64,000 nt of DNA from Mediterraneibacter glycyrrhizinilyticus. GTDB taxonomy: Bacteria; Bacillota; Clostridia; Lachnospirales; Lachnospiraceae. Shown here piece after piece: positions 8,295-18,268 of this stretch (within the stretch, counting starts at the first letter, position 1; every line of letters starts with the position of its first letter). The translations under genes were made by a program, and so were the position numbers. The stretch is from contig NZ_JADMSO010000004.1 in NCBI RefSeq assembly GCF_015560805.1, positions 172,656 through 236,655 of the forward strand, given 5' to 3'. The notes below the pieces were generated by a model. That model saw nothing but the letters and a program-made list of their open reading frames with translations. It made no database searches and was not told the DNA's origin.

Positions 8295-10415
8295 CTATAC
8301 GATTCGTTTAAATTTCTTTTCCAGCTCTCTCTTGGACATAGCGATGATCGTCGGACGTCCGTGTGGACAATGATATGGATTATCCAAAAGAAGCAGTTCT
8401 CCGATCAATGTGTCTACTTCCCGCGCAGACAGTCGGTTGTTTCCTTTCACTGCCGCTTTGCATGACATGGAAGCCACTTTTTCATCGATCAGATCCGGTG
8501 TCATACTTGTATTCAATCCGTCCGACAATGCGTCCAGCATTTCCAGAAGCAGTTCCTTTTTTGCGATTCCGAATAAATTTGCCGGAACCGCACGGACTGC
8601 GTAAGCTTCGCCGCCGAATTCTTCGATTTCAAATCCAAGCTGGGCAAAGCGGTCTTTATGTGTATTTAAAACTTCCGCTTCCTGCATCGAAAGATTCAGT
8701 ATGATCGGCGGACTTAAATACTGGGAAGTAAATTCACGGGTCTTCATTTCTTTCAGCGTCCGCTCATAAAGTACCCGCTCATGTGCGGCATGCTGATCAA
8801 TGATATAAAGATTGTCATGAAACTGTACCAGCCAGTATGTATCAAAGACCTGACCGATCAGACGGTATTCCGCGCGGATTTCCCGCTTCAGCAGATTTTC
8901 CTCAAAAAGATCCAGCTGTTTCGGCGGCTTTTGCTCCACTGTATAATTGCCGTTCTCTTTTAACTGCTCCGGCGGTGTCTGCATCTGGGGAGTGATCGCC
9001 CTTTGCAGAGGAGAAGCCTTTTGCAAAACAGTCTCCGTTTCTTTGACGGCATTTTTGATCCGATCTTCCTGTCCTTGATCTCCAGAACGGAAAATCGCAC
9101 TTTTCCCTGTGATCTCCGCCGATGAACTGCGATTGTGGTAAGACATGACACGTTCCCTCATCTTCCGGATAAAATAATCCTCATCTTTTGTTTCCGGTTC
9201 TGCTTTTGCGGAGGATTGCACCGGGGATTGTACAGATGAATGTATCCTTGTATTAGCCGTATCTTCCGAAGCGGTGCTGTCAGTATCCGGCAGGGAAATT
9301 GGTCTGGAAACAGGCGCTGCGCTCTGTCCGGAGCCCGACTTCGGTTTGAGCAGAAACGGACTTGGACTCTGCTCTTTCGCTTTTTCCGGCTGTTTTGGCT
9401 CCGGCAGCGTAACCTGAGGAATCAGTTCCTGATCCAAAAGTCTGCGGTGGATTGCCTCAAACACGGCATCATACACTGCCTGTTGTTTCTGAAAGCGAAG
9501 TTCCATCTTGGTTGGATGGACGTTGACGTCCACAGTCTCTCCGTCCACAAGAAAATGCAGGACAAAAAACGGGAATTTATGCTGCATCATAAAATCTTTA
9601 TAGGCGTCTTCCGCCGCTTTGGAAATAACGGCGCTTTTTACATATCGCCCGTTTACAAAGATATTTTCATAATTTCGGTTGCCGCGTGTGATGATCGGTT
9701 TCCCGATAAAACCGCGGATGCCGATCCCGTTTTTTTCATAATCCAGTTCCAGTATATTTGCCGCAGTTTCTCTTCCGTAAATGCTGTAAATCACTTCTTT
9801 TAATTTCCCGCTGCCGGACGTACGCAGCTTTTCCTGTCCGTTGTTCACAAAACGGATCGCCACTTCCGGGTGGGAAAGCGCCAATCGGGTAAGCAGGTCC
9901 TGAACATGCCCAGCTTCCGTCATCGGCGTTTTCAAAAATTTTCTCCTTGCAGGAACGTTATAGAATAACTGCCGGACAAGAAACGTAGTTCCGTCCGGCG
10001 CGCCGGTATCTTCCATGGAAATTTCTTTCCCGCCTTCGATCACATAGCGCGTACCGAAGGTATCTTCCTTTGGTTTTGTGATCAGTTCCACCTTTGTCAC
10101 GGCGGCAATGCTTGAGAGGGCTTCGCCACGGAAACCGAGGGACGAGATATGCATCAGATCGTCCACACTTTCGATCTTACTTGTGGAATGCCGCAGAAAT
10201 GCATTGTGGATGTCTTCCCGTTCGATACCGCTTCCGTTGTCCGAAATTCGGATCAATGTGATCCCGCCGTCTTCGATCTCAACTGTGACGGAATCAGCTC
10301 CAGCGTCGATCGCATTTTCCGTCAGTTCCTTGACAATAGACGCCGGCCGTTCAATGACTTCTCCGGCCGCGATCTTGTCGATCGTAATCTGATCTAATAC
10401 CTTGATATGCGCCAT
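8295..10415 (-). CDS. mutL: DNA mismatch repair protein MutL
   Basis: 706 residues. The GHKL ATPase motifs are at the N-terminus: ENAIDAGADSV (about 33-43), DNGSGIEREDI and GFRGEALSSI (about 93-102). A low-complexity linker of Ser, Pro, Lys and Gln (about 350-500) joins it to the C-terminal dimerisation and nuclease domain. That domain has DQHAAHERVLYE at about 540 and CPHGRPT at 683, the metal-binding motifs of endonucleolytic MutL in bacteria lacking MutH. MutL links MutS mismatch recognition to strand incision. The ribosome site AAGGAGG is 7 bases before the ATG. It starts 18 bp after mutS and is co-transcribed with it. Confidence 0.97.
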   Translation of the reverse strand: MAHIKVLDQITIDKIAAGEVIERPASIVKELTENAIDAGADSVTVEIEDGGITLIRISDNGSGIEREDIHNAFLRHSTSKIESVDDLMHISSLGFRGEALSSIAAVTKVELITKPKEDTFGTRYVIEGGKEISMEDTGAPDGTTFLVRQLFYNVPARRKFLKTPMTEAGHVQDLLTRLALSHPEVAIRFVNNGQEKLRTSGSGKLKEVIYSIYGRETAANILELDYEKNGIGIRGFIGKPIITRGNRNYENIFVNGRYVKSAVISKAAEDAYKDFMMQHKFPFFVLHFLVDGETVDVNVHPTKMELRFQKQQAVYDAVFEAIHRRLLDQELIPQVTLPEPKQPEKAKEQSPSPFLLKPKSGSGQSAAPVSRPISLPDTDSTASEDTANTRIHSSVQSPVQSSAKAEPETKDEDYFIRKMRERVMSYHNRSSSAEITGKSAIFRSGDQGQEDRIKNAVKETETVLQKASPLQRAITPQMQTPPEQLKENGNYTVEQKPPKQLDLFEENLLKREIRAEYRLIGQVFDTYWLVQFHDNLYIIDQHAAHERVLYERTLKEMKTREFTSQYLSPPIILNLSMQEAEVLNTHKDRFAQLGFEIEEFGGEAYAVRAVPANLFGIAKKELLLEMLDALSDGLNTSMTPDLIDEKVASMSCKAAVKGNNRLSAREVDTLIGELLLLDNPYHCPHGRPTIIAMSKRELEKKFKRIV

Positions 10416-10433
10416 GGCGCGCCTCCTTTTCTA

Positions 10434-13094
10434 CTACCAACGGTTTTTTAACTTGTTCTGCAGACGATAGATCGTATTGAGTGCATCGATCGGCGTCAGG
10501 TTTCCGACGTCAATATTTTTTAATTCTTCCAATACATCGTCATCTTTTACCGTGTCAAATAATGAAAACTGTGCCAGATCCATCTCGTCATATTTCTTTG
10601 GTTTTGCTTTTTTCTTTGCTACGGAATCTTTTCCTCCGACAGCGATCTCGCTGACACGGATCGTAATATCTTCGTTGACCAGTTCTTCCACGATTTCCTT
10701 GGCACGGTCGATCACAAGATCCGGGACGCCGGCTAGTTTTGCAACCTGGATACCATAACTTTTATCGGCTCCGCCTTTGACGATCTTTCTCAGGAATACG
10801 ATGTCGTCTCCCTTTTCTTTGACGGCAATACAGTAATTATTGACGTTGTCAATCTTGCCCTCCAGTTCTGTCAGCTCATGATAATGCGTCGCAAACAATG
10901 TCTTTGCACCGAGTAATTTGGAATCGCTGATATATTCCACAACCGCCCATGCGATCGAAAGTCCGTCGAACGTACTTGTTCCGCGTCCGATTTCATCGAG
11001 GATCAAAAGGCTTTTTGACGTCGCATTTCTTAAGATATTGGCAACTTCCGTCATCTCCACCATAAACGTGCTCTGCCCGGATGCAAGGTCGTCGGACGCT
11101 CCGACTCTTGTAAAGATCCGATCCACCAGTCCGATATCAGCCTTGGCTGCCGGTACGAAAGAACCGATCTGCGCCATAAGCACGATCAGAGCCGCCTGCC
11201 GCATATAAGTAGATTTTCCTGCCATATTCGGTCCGGTAATGATGGAAACACGCTGTTTCTTATCATCAAGGAGCGTATCGTTGCAAATAAATGTCCCGTT
11301 CGGGATCATCTGCTCCACAACCGGATGCCGTCCGTCTTTGATGTCGATCTTTCCGGATTCATTGATCTTCGGGCGGACATAATTATTCCTCTCTGCCACA
11401 AGTGCTAAAGAGGAAAAGACATCAAGCGCAGCAATCGCCTTTGCGGTTGTCTGGATCCGTTTCACTTCCGCAGCGATCGTATCCCGGATCGTACAGTACA
11501 GCTCGTATTCCAGCGCATATAATTTATCTTCCGCACCGAGGATCGTATCTTCCAATTCTTTCAGTTCGGGCGTGATATAACGCTCTGCATTGGCAAGCGT
11601 CTGTTTCCTTGTGTAATAATCCGGAACCAGCTCTTTATAAGAATTGGTCACTTCCAGATAATAACCGAAAACTTTATTGTATTTGATCCTTAATGTCTTG
11701 ATACCTGTCTTTTCCCGTTCGTCCTGTTCCAGTTTTGCCAGCCAGTCTTTGCCCTCGGATTTGGCACGACGCAGCGTATCGACTTCTTCGTTGTAACCGT
11801 CGCGGATGATGCCGCCCTCTTTCATCGCCAGCGGCGGCTCATCGGCAATTGCATTCTGTACAAGGGTACAGAGATCTTCCAGCGGATCCAGTTCTGCATA
11901 AATATCTTTCAACAGAGAGGAATCCATCTCTTCCAATAAATAGCGGATTGGCGGAAGCATGGACAAAGAACCGGCAAATGCAGTCAGATCCCGCGGATTG
12001 GCAGTTCCGTATGTAATGCGGGTGATCAGACGTTCCAGATCATATACCGGAGAAAGGTACTCGCGGATCTCTTCCCTTGAGATCGCTGATTGCTTTAATT
12101 CTTCCACCGCATCCAGCCGTCTTAAAATCTCCTGCTTTTCGATCAGCGGCTGTTCGATAAATTTCCGGAGCGTGCGTGCTCCCATCGCTGTTTTTGTCTT
12201 ATCCAATACCCAGAGGAGAGAGCCTCTTTTCTGTTTTTCCCGCAATGTTTCGCACAATTCCAGATTTCTGCGCGTGGAACTGTCCAGCATCATATATTTT
12301 CCGGTCGTATACGGTGTGATCCGCGTCATATGCGACAGATCATTTTTCTGCGTTTCCAGCAGATATTGGAGCAATGCACCTGCACTTAAAACGCCGCAGT
12401 CGTAATCGGAAAGACCAAGACCGGCAAGGGATGAGACTTTAAAATGTTCCATCAGTTTCTCACGGCACGCCGTGTCGTCAAAGTACCAGGATTCCAACGA
12501 ATATACAGCCATATGAAACCGTTCTTTCAAGTCTTCGAGATCCAGTCCGCTCATATAGAATGCTTCATTGCATATGATCTCCGACGGCATAAAACGGTAG
12601 ATTTCATCTTTTAATTTTCCGCCGTCCGGAAGTTCCGTCACAAAATAATCGCCGGTTGTGATATCCGCAACGGAAACACCGTAGCGGTCTGCAATGTATA
12701 CGATACACATAATATAATTGTTCTTTGTCTCATCGATCGCCTGAGCATCCAGGATCGTTCCGGGCGTAACGATCCTAGTCACTTCTCTCTTCACAAGCCC
12801 TTTTGCCTGTTTCGGATCTTCCACCTGGTCGCAGATCGCGACTTTATATCCTTTGGCGACCAGCCGGGTCAGATAACCGTCAACCGCATGATATGGGACT
12901 CCGCACATGGGAGCCCGCTCTTCCTGCCCACAGCTCTTTCCGGTCAGCGTGATCTCCAATTCTCTGGATACCGTAATGGCATCATCAAAAAACATCTCGT
13001 AAAAATCGCCGAGACGATAGAATAAGATGCAGTCTTTATATTGTTCTTTCGTTTCCAGATATTTCTGCATCATCGGGGTAAATGTACCATTCAT
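10434..13094 (-). CDS. mutS: DNA mismatch repair protein MutS
   Basis: 886 residues. The mismatch-probing Phe-X-Glu lies in DFYEMFF (Phe31, Glu33). The Walker A loop GPNMAGKST is near residue 620, followed by DEIGRGTSTFDG and the THYHELTEL block that mark the ABC-type ATPase of MutS. The protein binds base mismatches and small loops as a clamp and recruits MutL. The start with GGAGATT eight bases upstream is preferred over the internal Met8. It is the first gene of the mutS-mutL-miaA operon. The C-terminal tail (DTVKDDDVLEELKNIDVGNLTPIDAL...) is the usual extension that carries the tetramerisation and clamp-binding segment. Confidence 0.97.
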   Translation of the reverse strand: MNGTFTPMMQKYLETKEQYKDCILFYRLGDFYEMFFDDAITVSRELEITLTGKSCGQEERAPMCGVPYHAVDGYLTRLVAKGYKVAICDQVEDPKQAKGLVKREVTRIVTPGTILDAQAIDETKNNYIMCIVYIADRYGVSVADITTGDYFVTELPDGGKLKDEIYRFMPSEIICNEAFYMSGLDLEDLKERFHMAVYSLESWYFDDTACREKLMEHFKVSSLAGLGLSDYDCGVLSAGALLQYLLETQKNDLSHMTRITPYTTGKYMMLDSSTRRNLELCETLREKQKRGSLLWVLDKTKTAMGARTLRKFIEQPLIEKQEILRRLDAVEELKQSAISREEIREYLSPVYDLERLITRITYGTANPRDLTAFAGSLSMLPPIRYLLEEMDSSLLKDIYAELDPLEDLCTLVQNAIADEPPLAMKEGGIIRDGYNEEVDTLRRAKSEGKDWLAKLEQDEREKTGIKTLRIKYNKVFGYYLEVTNSYKELVPDYYTRKQTLANAERYITPELKELEDTILGAEDKLYALEYELYCTIRDTIAAEVKRIQTTAKAIAALDVFSSLALVAERNNYVRPKINESGKIDIKDGRHPVVEQMIPNGTFICNDTLLDDKKQRVSIITGPNMAGKSTYMRQAALIVLMAQIGSFVPAAKADIGLVDRIFTRVGASDDLASGQSTFMVEMTEVANILRNATSKSLLILDEIGRGTSTFDGLSIAWAVVEYISDSKLLGAKTLFATHYHELTELEGKIDNVNNYCIAVKEKGDDIVFLRKIVKGGADKSYGIQVAKLAGVPDLVIDRAKEIVEELVNEDITIRVSEIAVGGKDSVAKKKAKPKKYDEMDLAQFSLFDTVKDDDVLEELKNIDVGNLTPIDALNTIYRLQNKLKNRW

Positions 13095-13152
13095 ATGTTA
13101 ATCTCCATATTTATCTAAGAATCAAACATTTGCATTTTTAAGCGTGCTCTTA

Positions 13153-13181
13153 ATCATAGCAAATTTTAGAAATCTTTTCAA
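13153..13181 (-). promoter_or_regulatory. Predicted sigma-A promoter of mutS-mutL-miaA
   Basis: TTGAAA, a 17-base spacer and TATGAT preceded by TG (TGCTATGAT) lie about 60 bases upstream of the mutS start on the minus strand. It is the only good match in the 269-base gap between mutS and the sugar cassette. Confidence 0.6.
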
Positions 13182-13299
13182 GCAGACCCAATGTTTTAAT
13201 CATGTTATGTATTTTTGTTGTATCGTTTCTAAAAACTTTCCGGATACCGGAAAAGATATATACAGAGAGTTGAATACTTCTCGAAATTTGTCATAGAAA

Positions 13300-13358
13300 G
13301 AAAAAAATGCATCTCTATACAGAATTGTCTTGCAGACGTATTCCGGTATAGAGATGCA
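13300..13358 (-). terminator. Rho-independent terminator of the sugar cassette
   Basis: A perfect 13-base inverted repeat (TGCATCTCTATAC at 13308-13320 and its complement at 13346-13358) with a 25-base loop is followed on the minus strand by seven T. It starts a few bases after the stop of the epimerase-like gene, so it ends the isomerase-kinase-aldolase message before the mutS promoter. Confidence 0.85.
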
Positions 13359-13363
13359 ATAAT

Positions 13364-14332
13364 TTATTTTTCCACCATCTTCACTTTCACCTGATACGAT
13401 TTCTTTGCTCCCGGCTTCAGGAACTTCAACATCCCCGTCTTCCGCATTACATTGCGTCCGTCCGGATAACAGTTCCCGCATTCCAGTCCGAGCACATAAT
13501 CCCGTACGCCCATCATCTTCCACTCTACAAATCCATCCAGTTCTTTTGCATCAAAACGGATTTCCAATCCGATGCCAAGCTTGGGCTGAAAGATGGATGC
13601 TTTGCCGTTCTCGTCGGCAAATCGATGATAGTAACACCGCTCCTGATATCCTGCCTGTGGTTTTTCCATTCGCATCCAGTTTGCAATATCTGCCTCAGCA
13701 TGAGCATCTCTTGCCCGTACCTCTGCGGCCGGAATCATGACAATACTGTCCTCATCCAACAGTGGATATCCCATGTTCATATGATACAGGATTTCCAATG
13801 GTTCTGTTTTATCTCCGGTATTTTCTATCGTATCACAGATGTAAAATACATTCTCAGATTTAGACACTTTGATCGTCCGGTTCAGCCGCAGTTTCCTGCC
13901 GAAGATAGTTTCATCTTTCACCAACACATGAACAACCAGTTCTTCCTCATTCTCCTCCCGGTATGTATACTCCGCCGGTTGGTTTGCGATCGTGCCGTGC
14001 AGCGGAAGTTCTTCCCCCTCATCGACACATGGCGACCCCACCGCTGACAGACCGCATGTAGTCAGATATCCCGCTGTAAATGATTTCAGCCAGTTTGAGC
14101 CCGTTGACTCATAATATACCGGAGCTACATATCCACAGGGAGACAAGTAACTCATATTGATTCCTTTGAATCGAAGTCTGGATATATCTCCAGCCCGATC
14201 CGGAGTGATCGTCAGTTCCAGTCCCTTTCCGTTATTTACTTCGATCAATCTCATGCCATCGCCTTTACCGCCTATCAGACGATGTTCTTCTATCCCGCCT
14301 GTCTGGGAATCATGTCCGATATATGGATTCAT
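13364..14332 (-). CDS. Aldose 1-epimerase-like protein (DUF4432 type)
   Basis: 322 residues from the ATG at 14332, which has GAGGTG six bases upstream; an in-frame GTG three codons earlier lies inside that site. The sequence reads as an all-beta galactose-mutarotase-like fold: GKGLELTITPDRAGDISRL, then GLSAVGSPCVDEGEELPLHG (about 115-134) with its His, and ILYHMNMGYPLL (about 190) with another His in a usual catalytic neighbourhood. Such proteins interconvert sugar anomers or bind them. It is the last gene of the sugar cassette, 15 bp after the aldolase, so it probably acts on the same sugar. Exact specificity cannot be read from the sequence. Confidence 0.78.
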   Translation of the reverse strand: MNPYIGHDSQTGGIEEHRLIGGKGDGMRLIEVNNGKGLELTITPDRAGDISRLRFKGINMSYLSPCGYVAPVYYESTGSNWLKSFTAGYLTTCGLSAVGSPCVDEGEELPLHGTIANQPAEYTYREENEEELVVHVLVKDETIFGRKLRLNRTIKVSKSENVFYICDTIENTGDKTEPLEILYHMNMGYPLLDEDSIVMIPAAEVRARDAHAEADIANWMRMEKPQAGYQERCYYHRFADENGKASIFQPKLGIGLEIRFDAKELDGFVEWKMMGVRDYVLGLECGNCYPDGRNVMRKTGMLKFLKPGAKKSYQVKVKMVEK

Positions 14333-14347
14333 TTGCCTCACCTCACA

Positions 14348-15271
14348 TTATTTTCTCATCGCAAAAATTTCCATTGCCTTTTTACAATTTTCTTTCATCG
14401 CCGCAGTTCCCCACTGTACAATGTCGTGGTACATCATAGGTGTGTCTTTTGCACTTTCGACCAGAGAATAGCAGTATTTATATTTTTTCCCGTTCTTTTC
14501 CACAGGAATACATCCCATACGGAACTGGCTGGCAATCTCTTCTCCCCCGGCGATCGCCATATAGGTGTAGTAGTTCACCTTACGGACACCGCTTTCGATC
14601 GCTGTTCGAAACTCTTCCGGGCTGACGCCGGAACCACCGTGCATCACAACCGGAATGTTTACTTTTTTGCGTACGTTTCGAACAACATCAAAATCCAGCT
14701 TCGGTTTGGTTATATACACTCCATGTGTCGTTCCGAAAGAACATGCAAGCGCATCAATTCCTGTTGCTTCCACAAATTCTTTTGCCAGATCCGGATCGGT
14801 ATATATCTTGTCCGGATCTGCTCCGACTCCGGCGCTTCCGGATCCTGTTTCCCTTTTTCCCATACAGCCGATTTCCGCTTCCACGGATGCACCGGTCTGC
14901 TTTGCAAAGGATACGACCATCTGCGTATTCGCCGTATTCTCTTCAAACGGAAGTATGGAACCATCATACATCACGGAGGTAAATCCGATATTCAATGCTT
15001 TGCATACATAATCCAGCGTCTCACCGTGATCAAGATGTACGCATACCGGTACTTTCGCTTTTTTCGCCAGTTCCAGCATGATCGGTCCGATGATCTCGAT
15101 CGGCATGATTTCTTCATGCACTTCTGCATGCTGGATGATTACCGGCACGTTCAGTTCTTCTGCCGCTCCGATCACCGCCATGACGGATTCCAGATTCGGC
15201 GTGTTAAAGGATCCCACCGCACACTTTCTCGCTTCACACAAATTCAAAATCTGTTTTAATGTCACTAACAT
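14348..15271 (-). CDS. Class II ketose-phosphate aldolase (FBA/tagatose-bisphosphate aldolase family)
   Basis: 307 residues of the zinc-dependent class II aldolase fold. HLDHGE (79-84) gives the catalytic Asp81 and zinc ligand His82. Glu133 sits in SVEAEIG, and His183 (TTHG) and His211 (MHGGSG) complete the metal site. GGSG at 212-215 and the NYYTYM block bind the phosphate of the dihydroxyacetone-phosphate half. The enzyme should cleave a ketose phosphate to DHAP and an aldehyde. It is linked to an FGGY kinase and a fucose-isomerase-like protein, so its substrate is probably the kinase product and not glycolytic fructose bisphosphate. Confidence 0.85.
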   Translation of the reverse strand: MLVTLKQILNLCEARKCAVGSFNTPNLESVMAVIGAAEELNVPVIIQHAEVHEEIMPIEIIGPIMLELAKKAKVPVCVHLDHGETLDYVCKALNIGFTSVMYDGSILPFEENTANTQMVVSFAKQTGASVEAEIGCMGKRETGSGSAGVGADPDKIYTDPDLAKEFVEATGIDALACSFGTTHGVYITKPKLDFDVVRNVRKKVNIPVVMHGGSGVSPEEFRTAIESGVRKVNYYTYMAIAGGEEIASQFRMGCIPVEKNGKKYKYCYSLVESAKDTPMMYHDIVQWGTAAMKENCKKAMEIFAMRK

Positions 15272-15298
15272 ATTCGATCTCTCCTGTTTTTTATATTC

Positions 15299-16810
15299 CT
15301 ACCCCACCAGTGGACGTACCGCCCGATACAGTTCTCGGTATCTTCTGTAAATATTTGCATACTGCTCTGTCATTTCCGGGTTTGGTTCATAAGTCTTTGT
15401 TTCTCTGACCATATGCGCTGCCGCATCCTCCAGATTTTCATAGCAGCCGACTGCGATTCCTGTCAGCATCGCGCTTCCTACTGTTCCGGCATCGGCTGTT
15501 TTCAGCGCCGTGATCGGAACATTCAGTGCATCTGCTTTCATCTGCATCCATAGTTCGGATTTCGCGCCGCCTCCGGTCGCGTGCAGCTTTGTAAAATGAA
15601 GCCCCGAATCTTCCAGACATTCCATATTCAACATCATTTCGTACACAACACCTTCCATGCATGCCCGATAGATCTCACCTGCGGAGCTGTCCGTTGTAAG
15701 ACCTGCGATCACCCCTTTGGATCCGGTGTCCATATACGGAGTTGCAGCTCCCGCAAAATGAGGAAGTACGAGAAGTCCGGTCGGCGCTTCTGCTTTCAAC
15801 TTGTTTTCCCGAAGATATTCTTGTTCCAGATATGCATTCACCGAGATTCCGGCTTCTTTCGCCAGTTCTTTTTCTTTTTTTGCCAGTGTATCCACACACC
15901 ACTGGATCAACGCGCCGCCTGTATAAGAAAAGGCGTAGGCTACATATTTCCCCGGAATCACATAGGGAACAACTGCATAATTGCCCTCGTACATCGTCTC
16001 CAATTCGGGAAGTTCGTCATAAACAGGCGTAATACACTCTACCGTTCCCGCGCCGTCAACCGCTTTATCCGAGTCAAACACACCGGAGCCGACCGCCGCC
16101 GCCACCTGATCGTGACTGATCGATATGATCTGCGTATCTGCCGGCAGACCGGTTGCTTCTGCAATTTCTGTCCGGATGTGTCCTGCCGAAGTTCCCGTCG
16201 GCACTGCTTTTGACATCAGCTTCCTATCAATCCCTGCCAGTTCAAACATCTCTCTGCTCCATTGCAGACTTGTGATATCAAACGCCATAGTTCTGGTCGC
16301 AAGTGAGTAATCAATCTGCGCCTTTCCGGTCAGCCCGAACACAACATAATCTTCCATAAGGAAAATATGTTTTGCCTGCGCATAAATCTCCGACCTGTGT
16401 TTTTTCATCCACATCATTTTTGAGATACTGTACATCTCATGCGGCTTCAGCCCTGTAATGGACGCGATTGTCTTACCACCCATTTTCTCTGTCAGAACGT
16501 TACATTCCTCTGCGCCTCTCGGATCGGTATAAAGCATTGCCCGATGCAGAGGTTTTCCCTGCTCATCTGTCATTACAAATGTTTCTCCGAAGCTTGTCAC
16601 GCCGATTCCTGCGATATCGTGATACTTTGCCGCGATTTCCTTAATTACTTTCAGAACTGCCTGCATGATATTCGCCGCATCGATTTCATGCTCGCTTACG
16701 CCTCTGCTTACCGGATAATCCTGATAGGCTTTGTCCAGATAATTGCCTTTCTCATCAAATACCGTGATCTTACATCCGGTCGTTCCGATATCTAATCCTG
16801 CTATCTTCAT
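15299..16810 (-). CDS. FGGY-family carbohydrate kinase
   Basis: 503 residues from the ATG at 16810, chosen because AAGGA lies 8 bases upstream; three codons of in-frame sequence (with two more Met) precede it. The N-terminal phosphate loop GLDIGTTGCKITVFD (about 5-19), the SFGETFVM block, and ATGGGAKSELWMQMKADAL (about 411-429) are the FGGY nucleotide and sugar-binding signatures. These kinases phosphorylate ketoses or polyols (xylulose, fuculose, rhamnulose, glycerol and others). The neighbours, an isomerase upstream and an aldolase downstream, suggest it phosphorylates the ketose made by the isomerase. It does not match closely enough to a named kinase for me to give a gene symbol. Confidence 0.85.
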   Translation of the reverse strand: MKIAGLDIGTTGCKITVFDEKGNYLDKAYQDYPVSRGVSEHEIDAANIMQAVLKVIKEIAAKYHDIAGIGVTSFGETFVMTDEQGKPLHRAMLYTDPRGAEECNVLTEKMGGKTIASITGLKPHEMYSISKMMWMKKHRSEIYAQAKHIFLMEDYVVFGLTGKAQIDYSLATRTMAFDITSLQWSREMFELAGIDRKLMSKAVPTGTSAGHIRTEIAEATGLPADTQIISISHDQVAAAVGSGVFDSDKAVDGAGTVECITPVYDELPELETMYEGNYAVVPYVIPGKYVAYAFSYTGGALIQWCVDTLAKKEKELAKEAGISVNAYLEQEYLRENKLKAEAPTGLLVLPHFAGAATPYMDTGSKGVIAGLTTDSSAGEIYRACMEGVVYEMMLNMECLEDSGLHFTKLHATGGGAKSELWMQMKADALNVPITALKTADAGTVGSAMLTGIAVGCYENLEDAAAHMVRETKTYEPNPEMTEQYANIYRRYRELYRAVRPLVG

Positions 16811-16864
16811 TTCCATCATCCTTTTTCATATATGCGAACGATCCTTTATCGATACGCCCTTTCC

Positions 16865-18268
16865 TTATTCATCGATATCTACCCAGTCATATCCCAGATA
16901 TGTAGTAAATGCTTCTTTCAGAATCTCTTTCATATGTCCGACGCCGATCGATGTATGATGCTTAAATCCGCCTCTAGCCAGTTTAATAAGCTTATTCTGC
17001 AGATCCGGGATCTCTGCTACGCCGCCGCATCCGAAAAATGCATCTTCGATCGGATCTTCTGTAAACTTTGCTTCACTTGCATATACAAGGATCTTGCCGT
17101 CCTTTGTCTGACAATTGGTAATTGTCATATCAAATGGTTTGATCCGTCCCTCATTACATCCCCAGCCTGAACCCGGATCATTCTTTGCAAACATCTTATG
17201 CTCGGTTACCGTTCCTTTTCCGGTCATCAATGTCTGCGCAACCGGACCGCAGTGGAACAGGATCACCTTGTTCTCATCCTCTCCATAGTTGTTATTCCAA
17301 TCCAGAACGGTTGTCGGCTGTTCACTGGCCAGATGCATAGCGCGCATGGTCAATGCGGAACACATATCGATTTCACAGGATGCCACAATACCTCTGTCAT
17401 TTAATTCGCTGAGCAGTACGCACGGACATACGCGCATCTCCGTCTCCATTTCGTTCCAGCAGCGAAGTGCCAGTGCATCCAGATGATACTCCTCGATATA
17501 CTCATCAATCACAACAGAAATTTTTGCCAGTGTCAGCATGTTGCTCTCCGGCACTTTCGTGAAATCACTGTAATCTTTTAAACGTTCGATCTTCGCCAGC
17601 ACTGCCGCATCATCGTCGGCTTTCTGTCTTACCTTGAAAAATACTTCTGACAGATCGAAAGATTCCACATTGATTCCATATTTCTGCATGGTGATCTCAT
17701 CAAAACGAACCGTCTTAAAAGCCGTTGTTCTTGCCCCGATGCATCCGATATTAAAACGTTTCATTCCATTTACCACACGACAGATCGCTGCAAAATCTTT
17801 CAGATTCTGCGCAAATGCTTCCGAAAGCGGATGTACCACATGTGGCTTCATCACGGTAAAAGGAACCTCATATTGTGTAAACACATCCGTTACAGAAAAC
17901 TTTCCGCAGTACGCGTCTCTTCTGTGTGCAAAATCCATCTTGCCGATCTCATCCGGATATGCCTGCATCAAAATCGGCACTCCTGCATCCTGCAGCGCTG
18001 TAATCGCTCCGTTTTCATCCGCAAAGATCGGCATGGAGAAGATCACGCCGTCATACTGTCCTTCGTGTTCCTTAAGCCACTTCGCATAAAGAAGCCCCTC
18101 GTCTCTTGTCTCCACACCACCATAACGGGTCAGCTCCGCATCCATTGCAATGTAGTCATATCCTGCCTCCGTCACTGCCTTGATCATATCCTCCCTTGCA
18201 CCGTAGATCAATTCTCCCGGCATAAAACCTCTGTTACAAAAACAAAGCGCAAATGTCATTTTTTTCAT
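16865..18268 (-). CDS. L-fucose/L-arabinose isomerase family protein (COG2407 type)
   Basis: 467 residues. The C-terminal half fits the FucI-like fold: Glu273 in CWNEMETEM, Glu299-x-Asp301 in CEIDMCSA and His339 in HCGP are acidic and His residues in the order expected for the manganese site of ketol-isomerases. The tail GGFKHHTSIGVGH (about 435-447) is also typical of this family. It should interconvert an aldose and a ketose. It is the promoter-proximal gene of the four-gene cassette, divergent from a PocR/AraC regulator. It is shorter than true FucI (about 590 residues), so D-arabinose/L-fucose activity should not be assumed. AGGAGG is about 10 bases before the ATG. Confidence 0.82.
   Translation of the reverse strand: MKKMTFALCFCNRGFMPGELIYGAREDMIKAVTEAGYDYIAMDAELTRYGGVETRDEGLLYAKWLKEHEGQYDGVIFSMPIFADENGAITALQDAGVPILMQAYPDEIGKMDFAHRRDAYCGKFSVTDVFTQYEVPFTVMKPHVVHPLSEAFAQNLKDFAAICRVVNGMKRFNIGCIGARTTAFKTVRFDEITMQKYGINVESFDLSEVFFKVRQKADDDAAVLAKIERLKDYSDFTKVPESNMLTLAKISVVIDEYIEEYHLDALALRCWNEMETEMRVCPCVLLSELNDRGIVASCEIDMCSALTMRAMHLASEQPTTVLDWNNNYGEDENKVILFHCGPVAQTLMTGKGTVTEHKMFAKNDPGSGWGCNEGRIKPFDMTITNCQTKDGKILVYASEAKFTEDPIEDAFFGCGGVAEIPDLQNKLIKLARGGFKHHTSIGVGHMKEILKEAFTTYLGYDWVDIDE

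Noticed and set aside
14282..15259. 325-codon open frame on the plus strand
   Set aside because: It mirrors the class II aldolase on the other strand; no ribosome site and no family resemblance.
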